DNA of 64,000 nt from CAYNHT01 sp964397485. Its GTDB lineage: Bacteria; Bacillota_I; Bacilli_A; RF39; UBA660. Location of the stretch: the NCBI GenBank assembly GCA_964397485.1, contig CAYNHT010000003.1, forward strand, positions 145,431 to 209,430. The letters run 5' to 3'. The translations under genes were made by a program, and so were the position numbers. Below are positions 50,361 through 57,466 of this stretch, piece after piece (position 1 is the first letter of the stretch; every line of letters starts with the position of its first letter). A model generated the notes under the pieces. The model made no database searches, was not told where the DNA came from, and saw only the letters and a program-made list of their open reading frames with translations.

Positions 50361-50632
50361 TAGGGATTATTATAATGACGAGTTTAGGACTTATTTTAAG
50401 CCTATTACTTGTTAATCTTGATGCATATTTAAATAAAGATTTACCATTAGAAAAGGAATATGAAAATTTATTACCTGGCTATAACTGCGGTGCTTGTGGA
50501 TTTTCTAGTTGTCCAGGTATGGCAAAAGCTATGTTAGAAGACCCACTTAACTATAAAAAATGTAGACCATTACGAGGTGATGCATTAAGAGAAATGGAAA
50601 CATATTTGAGAAAAATAAAAAAAGTGAAGTAA
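50357..50632 (+). CDS. rnfB: Minimal RnfB (membrane anchor plus one [4Fe-4S] domain)
   Basis: 91 residues: one TM (about 2-20) and the RnfB iron-sulfur domain LPGYNCGACGFSSCPGMAKA with Cys44, 47, 52 and 69 (CX2CX4CX16C). Usual RnfB proteins are 180 residues or more and carry two or more ferredoxin clusters after this domain. Here the gene ends at a normal stop followed by a terminator. ATG 50357 has GGGGGGTG 6 nt upstream. Without the ferredoxin domains the entry point for electrons must be a separate protein. Confidence 0.9.
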   Translation: MIGIIIMTSLGLILSLLLVNLDAYLNKDLPLEKEYENLLPGYNCGACGFSSCPGMAKAMLEDPLNYKKCRPLRGDALREMETYLRKIKKVK

Positions 50633-50648
50633 TTCTTTGCTTTTTTTG
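50617..50648 (+). terminator. Terminator of the Rnf operon
   Basis: 13-bp stem with two G-U pairs (50617-50629 with 50635-50647), rich in A on the left and T on the right, overlapping the rnfB stop. Confidence 0.7.
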
Positions 50649-50665
50649 TTATAGTAAACATCGAT

Positions 50666-50694
50666 TTGACAAAAGCTAATAGAAAATGCATACT
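50666..50694 (+). promoter_or_regulatory. Promoter of pilin-like gene 7
   Basis: TTGACA (50666-50671), 17-bp spacer, CATACT (50689-50694). Confidence 0.75.
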
Positions 50695-50725
50695 CAAACT
50701 GTAATAATAGGTGAGGTGTAGAAGC

Positions 50726-51148
50726 ATGTTCAAGAAACAAGGTTTTACTCTACTAGGACTATTAATATTTATTACAACATTGTCTATTCTTGGGTTAATT
50801 GCCATATTTAACATTTTGAAGGTAATTAACGATGCACAACAGGATTTCTTTAAAAATAGTGTTTATGGAATAGTAGAAGCAGCGGAACTAGGTTATACTA
50901 AGGATATTTTAGCTGGTGTTGACGGGGAAGTTACATTTACGTATATTAATGGAGTTGAAAATCCAAGTGTAAGCAATAAGGTATTGGATTATAGAGGCGA
51001 CAAGCCCAAAAACGGAATTATTTCAATTGATGACAAAGGGCGTATTGCCTTAGCATTTTATGAAAAGGGATATTGCGCTGTTAAAGACTACAGTAATAGT
51101 GTGATTACTCTAATCAAAAAAGAAAAACAAGAATGTAAATTGCCGTAA
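50726..51148 (+). CDS. Headless pilin-like protein 7 lacking Glu5
   Basis: 140 residues: only the pilin module, with no adhesin head. The signal is KKQGFTLLGLLIFITTLSIL: Gly replaces the Glu at position 5 of the mature chain that is nearly invariant in major pilins. The rest follows the module of adhesins 4 and 5 (SVYGIVEAAELGYTKDILAG, GYCAVKDYSN ... QEC). Minor pilins at the tip of type II/IV systems (GspK type) also lack Glu5, so this could be an initiating subunit. It could equally be a decaying copy. ATG 50726 is preferred to GTG 50711 because GGTGAGGTG then spaces properly. Confidence 0.8.
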   Translation: MFKKQGFTLLGLLIFITTLSILGLIAIFNILKVINDAQQDFFKNSVYGIVEAAELGYTKDILAGVDGEVTFTYINGVENPSVSNKVLDYRGDKPKNGIISIDDKGRIALAFYEKGYCAVKDYSNSVITLIKKEKQECKLP

Positions 51149-51181
51149 TTGGATAAAGTGTAATTTATAACCGGTAGGTGG

Positions 51182-51210
51182 AAATAACTATGAATATATA
51201 GTTATTTTTA
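51182..51210 (+). terminator. Terminator after pilin-like gene 7
   Basis: 10-bp stem AAATAACTAT / ATAGTTATTT, 6-nt loop, T-rich tail. Confidence 0.75.
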
Positions 51211-51239
51211 TTGTATATTTTTAATGTATATGTTATAAT
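51211..51239 (+). promoter_or_regulatory. Promoter of the second Fic gene
   Basis: TTGTAT (51211-51216), 17-bp spacer, TATAAT (51234-51239). Confidence 0.65.
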
Positions 51240-51264
51240 AACCTGCATTAAAGGACTGATATAT

Positions 51265-52416
51265 ATGCTAAAAAACAACCAATTTCAAAGACTTAACTTA
51301 CCTTTAAAACTAGAGGATAACCGTAATTTATTTGTTAATATCAATAAATTAACAATTTTAAAAGAAGAACTAGATTCCTTTTTGCAAAACAATAAATATA
51401 TGATTACTAAAGAGTTCTCAGAAAAAATTCTATTTTCACAAGAAATAAAATTTAATAATTCAATTGAAGGTTATAATGATGATGTCGCAATTATAAATGA
51501 ACTTGTTGCCAATGAAAACAATAAGGAAATTACTTCAGCAGAAAAAAGAAGAAGAATAATAAATTTATACAGAGGCTATAAATATATACTAACTACCCCT
51601 GATATTGATAAAGATAATTTAAAACAATTATACACTATGTTATCAAAATGTTTGTTGACGAAACAAGAAATTGATGAAATGGATAAATACTACAGAAAAA
51701 ATCAGGTTTATATTTATTATTCATCAAATTTAGAAACGCCACCAGACGAGGGAATAAACGCATATGAAATTGATAATTATATGAACGAATTATTCAAATA
51801 CCTTAAAGATAATAGCAATACCAACACGATGACTGATCATTATATAAAATCACAAGTTGCGCACTTTTATTTTGTATATATACATCCTTATTATGATGTT
51901 AATGGCAGAACTAGTAGAACAATGAGCATGTGGTATTTACTCAACAACAAAGCTTATCCATATCTTATTTTTAATAGAGCAATAACTTTGAATAAACCTA
52001 GATATTATACAATAATTAGAGACGTTAAGAAGTTTGCTAATATAAGTTATTTCCTTTATTACATGCTTGAAAATGTAAAGATAGAGTTAGAAAAAGAATA
52101 TATTATGAAATCGATTGAAGATAGTTGTAATTTTAATTTGACATTTTCAGAACGTCAAACGTTACACTACATTTTGTCAAGTAAATCATTGAATACAATT
52201 ATTGATTTTGCATGTTTCTATAATCGATTTAATGATAAAAAACGAGTAAAACAAATCTATGATGAAATGCTTATACCACTATTAGATAAGAATATAATTA
52301 CTAAGGTTCGAAGTACTAATTCTAAGATATGCCAAGATCAAATGAATTTTGTTTATGAACTTAATAAAAATTATGTTGATAATGACCCACAAAAAATAAC
52401 TCGTTTGAAGTTATAA
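51265..52416 (+). CDS. Fic-domain protein with probable C-terminal winged helix
   Basis: 383 residues. The Fic motif is HPYYDVNGRTSR (His207), a common variant of HPFxDGNGR with the catalytic His, Asp, Asn and Arg kept. An N-terminal inhibitory-type segment reads NNSIEGYND (about 68), typical of Fic proteins that restrain themselves. The last 110 residues look like a helix-rich winged-helix domain (TFSERQTLHYIL). The open frame extends to 51211, but that part contains the promoter, so ATG 51265 is used. It is alone between terminators. It shares only the Fic core with the gene at 14868. Confidence 0.85.
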   Translation: MLKNNQFQRLNLPLKLEDNRNLFVNINKLTILKEELDSFLQNNKYMITKEFSEKILFSQEIKFNNSIEGYNDDVAIINELVANENNKEITSAEKRRRIINLYRGYKYILTTPDIDKDNLKQLYTMLSKCLLTKQEIDEMDKYYRKNQVYIYYSSNLETPPDEGINAYEIDNYMNELFKYLKDNSNTNTMTDHYIKSQVAHFYFVYIHPYYDVNGRTSRTMSMWYLLNNKAYPYLIFNRAITLNKPRYYTIIRDVKKFANISYFLYYMLENVKIELEKEYIMKSIEDSCNFNLTFSERQTLHYILSSKSLNTIIDFACFYNRFNDKKRVKQIYDEMLIPLLDKNIITKVRSTNSKICQDQMNFVYELNKNYVDNDPQKITRLKL

Positions 52417-52448
52417 AAAAAATATCTTGTGTAAACAAGATATTTTTT
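52417..52448. terminator. Bidirectional terminator between fic and rpmB
   Basis: 13-bp perfect stem (52417-52429 with 52436-52448) with A-run and T-run on the two sides. Confidence 0.85.
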
Positions 52449-52641
52449 ATTCAACTATTGTTGATGCCTTTTTATCAACTTTTTTTAATGTTCTTAACTC
52501 TCTAACACTCATCATAACAGCTTGACCGTTATCTAATGTTACTTTTTGTAAATTAGGTTTTTGTGCATGTCTAGTAGCATTAAGAGCGTGAGATCTTCTA
52601 TTACCAAATAAAGGTTTTTTACTTGTTATTTTCTTTGCCAT
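52447..52641 (-). CDS. rpmB: 50S ribosomal protein L28
   Basis: A 64-residue basic protein. PLFGNRRSHALNATRHAQKPNLQKV is the L28 core seen across residues 10-34, followed by a VSVRELRTLKK-like MMSVRELRTLKKV. There are no Cys pairs, so this is the non-zinc form. GAAGGAGAATTATT precedes the ATG. It is a single gene facing dnaE. Confidence 0.95.
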   Translation of the reverse strand: MAKKITSKKPLFGNRRSHALNATRHAQKPNLQKVTLDNGQAVMMSVRELRTLKKVDKKASTIVE

Positions 52642-52793
52642 AATAATTCTCCTTCCGATTTGTTTTGTCTATGCCTTATAACTTTACCATAATATCACTT
52701 ATAAGTCAAATATTTTATAAAAAAATCACTAAAAAAATGGTATAATTATAGTAGGTTAAATTTTATATATAAAATGGAAAAGGGGGTATATAT

Positions 52794-55736
52794 ATGGGAT
52801 ATGTTCCACTTCATATTAAAAGTCATAATTCTTTATTAAGTAGCTTAATTAAAATTGATGAATTGATAAGTTTTGCTAAAAAGAATAAACTAGATGCCTT
52901 AACAATAACAGATAATAATATGTATGGTGCAATGGAGTTTTATAAAAAATGTTTGGATAGCAATATAAAACCTATTATCGGTTTGGAATTAACTATTCAA
53001 AACAATATCGTTATTTTATATTCCCAAGATTATAATGGATATAAGAATCTATTAAAGCTTACAACACTTGCATCACAACAAGAAATACGAATACCGGATT
53101 TACAAGAATATAGTCAAAATCTCATATGTATTGTTCCGTACCATTCAATAGAATTATATGATGATTTAAGCAAAATATATCGTTATATTTTCAAGAGTTA
53201 TCAAACTTCGAGCGAGAGAGTTAAGTTAAAGGGTGATAACCTAGTTTACATGAATGAAGTTTTGTATTTAGATAAGGCAGATAGACAATACATAAATTAT
53301 TTGAAGGCTATAAAACAAGGTGTGACAGTTGATAATATAAACATAAATGATAGTGATAACTATTTAAAAACACTAGAAGAGGTTAAAAAAAATTTCAAAG
53401 ATGATCTAGATAATAATTATAAGATAAATGATTTGTGCAATTTGAAAATAGAGAGATGCGATAATCTCTTACCTGTATATAAATGCCCCGATAATATTGA
53501 TAGTTTCACATACTTAAAAGACTTATGTAAGCAAGGTTTGAAAAGATTATTTGGCAATACTGTAAACAGAGCTTATATAGATAGACTTAGATATGAGTTA
53601 GATATTATTAACAAAATGGGATTTTGTAATTACTTTTTGGTTGTTTGGGATTACGTTAGTTATGCTAAAAGTCAAGGAATTTTAGTTGGTCCAGGAAGAG
53701 GTAGTGCAGCAGGTTCATTGGTTTCATATTGTTTAAATATAACAGATATAGATCCTTTAAAATATAATCTTTTTTTTGAAAGATTTTTGAATCCTGAACG
53801 TATTAGTATGCCGGACATAGATATCGATTTTGAATATAATCGCCGTGAAGAGGTAATTAACTATTGTATAAAGAAGTATGGTATTAAGAGAGTTGCGCCA
53901 ATCATAACATTTGGAACTTTAGGCTCTAAACAAGCAATAAGGGATGTTGGAAGGGCAATGGATTTGGATTTGAAGATTGTTGATTATATTTGCAAAATGT
54001 TAGATTCAAGAATATCTCTATTAACTAATTATAATCAAAACCCTAAACTGAAAAAATATTTGAATAATGATGAAGAATTGATGAAATTATATAAAGTCGC
54101 TTTAAAATTTGAAGGACTAAAAAGACATACATCTATTCATGCTGCTGGAATTGTCATGGCTAACAAGGATTTAGATGAAATCATTCCATTAGATAAAACT
54201 CATGATGACTTTTATGTAACCGGATATTCTATGGAATATCTAGAAGAACTTGGACTTTTGAAAATGGATTTTTTAGCCTTACGTAATTTGACTTTAATAA
54301 ATGATGTTATACATGATATTAACGAGAATGAAAGCATTAATTTAAACTTTGATCATATCCCTATAGATGATGAAAAAAGCATAAGTATTTTCACACAAGT
54401 TAAGACAGTTGGAATATTCCAATTTGAATCAGTTGGGATGATGAATTTTCTAAGAAAATTTAGACCAAGTAATTTTGAAGATATTTTTGCGGCTATAGCT
54501 TTATTTAGGCCAGGGCCAATGAAAAATATAGACTCTTATATAAAAAGAAAACAAGGAAAAGAACATATTGATTACATTCATAGTGATTTAGAAAAAATAT
54601 TGAAACCAACATATGGAATTATCGTATATCAAGAACAGATTATGCAAATTGCTAGTATACTTGCTGGTTATTCCCTTGGAGAAGCTGATGTATTAAGAAG
54701 AGCAATGAGCAAGAAAAAAGAGAGTTTACTTCTTGAAGAAAAAAATAAATTTGTCTTAAGGAGTGAAAAAAAGGGATACGATAAAAAAATGGCAACAGAA
54801 GTATATGATTTGATCTTAAAATTTGCTTCATACGGTTTTAACCGTGCTCATTCAGTTGCCTATGCAATGATTGCATACAAAATGGCTTATTTAAAAGCTA
54901 ACTATACTAAATATTTTATGAAGGGATTATTGTCAATGGTAATTGGCAGTGATATCAAAACTAAGGAGTACATATATGAGTGTAAATTAGAAAATATTAA
55001 TATATTAAAACCAGATATTAATTTAAGTAGTAACGAGTATATTGTTGAAGAATTTGGGATAAGGTATCCTTTAAATAATATCAAAAATATTGGTATGAGT
55101 GCTGTTAAGACTATTTTGGATGAAAGAAAAAAAGGAAAGTTTTTAAATATTTATGACTTTATAAAAAGAACATATGGGAAGAGCATAAATAGAAAAACAA
55201 TAGAAAGTTTGATTGATGCTGGTTGTTTTACATCTTTAGGTTTAAATAAACAAACTCTTTATCATAATATAGATTTGATAATAAATTATGGGGAATTAAT
55301 AAAAGACTTAGACGAGGAATATGCATTGAAACCAGAACTTACAATGATGCCAGAATATCCAAAAAAAGAATTGATGCAAAAAGAATTGGAAGTATTTGGA
55401 TTTTATTTAAGTAATCACCCTGTAACTGAATATAAATTACGATATGAAAATACCGTTGACCTTAAAGAGTTAAATAATTTCTTTGATAAGGTAGTTAATT
55501 TGATTATATATGTTGATCGTATCAAGGTGATAGATACTAAGAAAAATGATAAAATGTGTTTCATAACGGGTAGTGATGAGATAAATACCGTTGATGTTGT
55601 TTTGTTTCCTTCTATCTATGAAAAATATAATAATATCAACACAGGAGATATATTATATGTGAGTGGAAGGGTAGAGAAACGATTTGATAAATTGCAGATA
55701 ATTGTTACTGAAATTAACACAATACTTGAAAATTAG
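52794..55736 (+). CDS. dnaE: DNA polymerase III alpha subunit
   Basis: 980 residues, shorter than the 1,100-1,160 of many DnaE proteins. The PHP domain (about 1-200) has lost several metal ligands: the usual HxHS start reads HIKSHNSLL and the DHD-type motif reads TDNNMYG. It is therefore probably not an active proofreading nuclease. The polymerase core is intact: GPGRGSAAGSLVSY (about 300), MPDIDIDF (about 340), and the ALFRPGPM block (about 565). A helix-hairpin-helix region and an OB-fold (VSGRVEKRFDKLQII) end the protein. An extended -10 (TGGTATAAT) lies 48 nt upstream. No OB-PolC fusion, so a separate PolC may exist. Confidence 0.94.
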   Translation: MGYVPLHIKSHNSLLSSLIKIDELISFAKKNKLDALTITDNNMYGAMEFYKKCLDSNIKPIIGLELTIQNNIVILYSQDYNGYKNLLKLTTLASQQEIRIPDLQEYSQNLICIVPYHSIELYDDLSKIYRYIFKSYQTSSERVKLKGDNLVYMNEVLYLDKADRQYINYLKAIKQGVTVDNININDSDNYLKTLEEVKKNFKDDLDNNYKINDLCNLKIERCDNLLPVYKCPDNIDSFTYLKDLCKQGLKRLFGNTVNRAYIDRLRYELDIINKMGFCNYFLVVWDYVSYAKSQGILVGPGRGSAAGSLVSYCLNITDIDPLKYNLFFERFLNPERISMPDIDIDFEYNRREEVINYCIKKYGIKRVAPIITFGTLGSKQAIRDVGRAMDLDLKIVDYICKMLDSRISLLTNYNQNPKLKKYLNNDEELMKLYKVALKFEGLKRHTSIHAAGIVMANKDLDEIIPLDKTHDDFYVTGYSMEYLEELGLLKMDFLALRNLTLINDVIHDINENESINLNFDHIPIDDEKSISIFTQVKTVGIFQFESVGMMNFLRKFRPSNFEDIFAAIALFRPGPMKNIDSYIKRKQGKEHIDYIHSDLEKILKPTYGIIVYQEQIMQIASILAGYSLGEADVLRRAMSKKKESLLLEEKNKFVLRSEKKGYDKKMATEVYDLILKFASYGFNRAHSVAYAMIAYKMAYLKANYTKYFMKGLLSMVIGSDIKTKEYIYECKLENINILKPDINLSSNEYIVEEFGIRYPLNNIKNIGMSAVKTILDERKKGKFLNIYDFIKRTYGKSINRKTIESLIDAGCFTSLGLNKQTLYHNIDLIINYGELIKDLDEEYALKPELTMMPEYPKKELMQKELEVFGFYLSNHPVTEYKLRYENTVDLKELNNFFDKVVNLIIYVDRIKVIDTKKNDKMCFITGSDEINTVDVVLFPSIYEKYNNINTGDILYVSGRVEKRFDKLQIIVTEINTILEN

Positions 55737-55738
55737 AA

Positions 55739-55772
55739 AAAAATTCACACAAATCAAAGTGTGAATTTTTGT
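55739..55772. terminator. Bidirectional terminator between dnaE and the collagen-like gene
   Basis: 12-bp stem (55739-55750 with 55759-55770), 8-nt loop, A- and T-runs outside. Confidence 0.8.
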
Positions 55773-55782
55773 TTTCATTATA

Positions 55783-56400
55783 TTATAAATGTATTATAGT
55801 TAAATCGGCTTGAACAGCAGTTGAACCAATAAAAGTATCATTTCCTGTTGTATTGATTAATTGCAATGTTACTGGAGTTATTAAACTTGCAGTAATGCTT
55901 AACAACGCATTGCCTGACATGTTCTCTGACAATATTGGTGAGCTCGCAGTGACACTGTCACCAGCAGAAGTTATAATAGTATAGGATATCGTTGGTGATA
56001 CTGTAGAACCATCTATTGCTAACCACCAATTCACATAATAAACACCTGATTCAGTTATTGTTATTTCTCCTGTTATAGGATCATAAGTTAATGCGGTAGA
56101 AGTATTATTTATGACTGTGTCAAACAAAATAGGAGCGTTATCAGCTATAGTTGTTTCCCCACCTTCAATCAATTGAATTTGTAATCCGGAAAGAACAGCT
56201 TCAGGCCCAGTCGGTCCAGTCGGTCCAGTCGGCCCAGTTGGTCCAGTCGGCCCAGTTGGTCCAGTCGGTCCAGTCGGCCCAGTTGGTCCAGTCGGTCCAG
56301 TCGGTCCAGTCGGTCCAGTCGGTCCCGGGATAGGAATAACACAACAACGACGTGCTGGTCTACAATTACTGTTGAGATCTAAATTTTTAAAAGAACTCAT
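55783..56400 (-). CDS. BclA-like collagen-repeat spore surface protein
   Basis: 205 residues. A short N-terminal region with a Cys pair (RPARRCCVIP) precedes 13 uninterrupted Gly-Pro-Thr triplets and one Gly-Pro-Glu. A C-terminal jelly-roll domain of about 135 residues follows (GGETTIADNAPILFDT, ITESGVYYVNWWLAI), like the C1q/TNF-like head of BclA. In Bacillus such proteins make the hair-like nap of the exosporium and the Thr residues are glycosylated. No signal peptide is present, as for proteins made in the mother cell. A CATACCATA box (56419-56427, minus strand) would fit a sigma-E or sigma-K -10. GGAGGAATTT is the ribosome binding site. Confidence 0.85.
   Translation of the reverse strand: MSSFKNLDLNSNCRPARRCCVIPIPGPTGPTGPTGPTGPTGPTGPTGPTGPTGPTGPTGPTGPTGPEAVLSGLQIQLIEGGETTIADNAPILFDTVINNTSTALTYDPITGEITITESGVYYVNWWLAIDGSTVSPTISYTIITSAGDSVTASSPILSENMSGNALLSITASLITPVTLQLINTTGNDTFIGSTAVQADLTIIHL
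56209..56325 (-). repeat. 13 tandem 9-bp units encoding Gly-Pro-Thr
   Basis: Units differ only at third positions (GGC/GGT-CCA/CCC-AGT on the plus strand), so slippage or recombination can change the copy number in frame. Confidence 0.95.
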
Positions 56401-56541
56401 AAATTCCTCCTTTCATAGTATGGTATGCACCAAACATGCTGTTGAACAAGAGGTTTATATCGATAATTTTTTTATTATTACTAAACTAACAAAAAAATAC
56501 CAATTATCCTGCTAATTAGTATTTTAAACGTCTAATAAATT

Positions 56542-56748
56542 TCATTGTAATCCTTTTTTTATTGTATTTAATATATATTCTTTCCCATCATCATCACTAT
56601 TAATCCATAGTAATTCAAAAAATACACCCAAGCCTGGTAAAGTTATTTCTTCTTTTGATTCAATCCCTGACATAACTGAAGTTTTTATTTCATTGGTATC
56701 AGCATCCTTAAAATTCTCAATAATATTTTGTCTTATATCAACATTCAT
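56542..56748 (-). CDS. sspI: Small acid-soluble spore protein SspI
   Basis: 68 residues, the same size as B. subtilis SspI and alignable along its length. MNVDIRQNIIENF at the start, SGIESKEEITLPGLGVFFEL in the middle and the helical NTIKKGLQ end match the family. It is a minor SASP packed in the forespore core. GAAAGGATGA is the ribosome binding site. A possible sigma-F/G promoter lies just upstream. Confidence 0.9.
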   Translation of the reverse strand: MNVDIRQNIIENFKDADTNEIKTSVMSGIESKEEITLPGLGVFFELLWINSDDDGKEYILNTIKKGLQ

Positions 56749-56767
56749 AAAATCATCCTTTCAGTTA

Positions 56768-56796
56768 TATGTTGACTAATTTAGCGAAAATTATAC
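56768..56796 (-). promoter_or_regulatory. Candidate sigma-F/G promoter of sspI
   Basis: On the minus strand GTATA (56796-56792), 17-bp spacer, CAACATA (56774-56768). This is close to the sigma-G pattern with one deviation in the -10. sspI is sigma-G-dependent in Bacillus. Confidence 0.4.
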
Positions 56797-56860
56797 AAAA
56801 ATATTTATTTTTTCCTTAAAATGGTATATAATGAATATATAGTGAATAGGAGGAAAAAAT

Positions 56861-57424
56861 ATGCAAGGATGGATGATTGCTTTAATTATTATAGGTTTTA
56901 TTACTGTCTTAATTATTTTCTTTGTTATTGGAACATATAATACTTTAGTAAGATTAAGAAATATGGTCAAAGACCAATGGTCACAAATTGAAGTGCTTTT
57001 AAAAAGAAGAGCCGATTTAATTCCAAATTTAGTTGAAACCGTTAAAGGATATGCAGCTCATGAAAGTGGAACGCTTGAGGCTGTTATAAGTGCAAGAAAC
57101 AAAGCTGTGAGTGCTAATAATCCACATGATGAAATGCAAGCTAATGGAGAGTTAACACAAGCTTTAGGTCGCTTATTTGCATTGGCAGAAGCGTACCCAG
57201 ATTTAAAAGCTAACACTAACTTTATGCAATTACAAGATAATTTAAAAGAAACAGAAGATAAAATATCTTTTGCAAGACAATTTTATAATGATGCTGTGTT
57301 GGGATATAAGAATAAACTTGAGATGTTTCCTTCAAATATTGTTGCATCAATGTTTAATTTTAAACCAGCAGAATTTTTTGAAGCAGATGTGGCAGATAAA
57401 GAAGTCCCACAAGTTAAATTTTAG
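56861..57424 (+). CDS. LemA family membrane protein
   Basis: 187 residues. An N-terminal TM (about 5-26) without a cleavage site is followed by the LemA helical domain: VRLRNMVKDQWSQIEVLLKRRADLIPNLVETVKGYA-type sequence at about 28-65, then SARNKAV and the ETEDKISFARQFYNDAVLGY block at about 125-145. The function of LemA proteins is not settled; they often sit beside DUF2207 or TPM-domain proteins, as here. AGGAGGAAAAA gives the start. The DUF2207 gene follows after 42 nt. Confidence 0.92.
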   Translation: MQGWMIALIIIGFITVLIIFFVIGTYNTLVRLRNMVKDQWSQIEVLLKRRADLIPNLVETVKGYAAHESGTLEAVISARNKAVSANNPHDEMQANGELTQALGRLFALAEAYPDLKANTNFMQLQDNLKETEDKISFARQFYNDAVLGYKNKLEMFPSNIVASMFNFKPAEFFEADVADKEVPQVKF

Positions 57425-57466
57425 GCTTACATTTGTAAGTCTTTTTTTAAAAAAAGGAGTGTATAC

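Noticed and set aside
51211..51264. N-terminal extension of the second Fic protein from ATG 51211
   Set aside because: The extension covers the -35 and -10 boxes of the gene's own promoter.
56151..56333. Plus-strand ORF with Gln-Ser-Val repeats
   Set aside because: It is the complementary reading of the Gly-Pro-Thr repeat.
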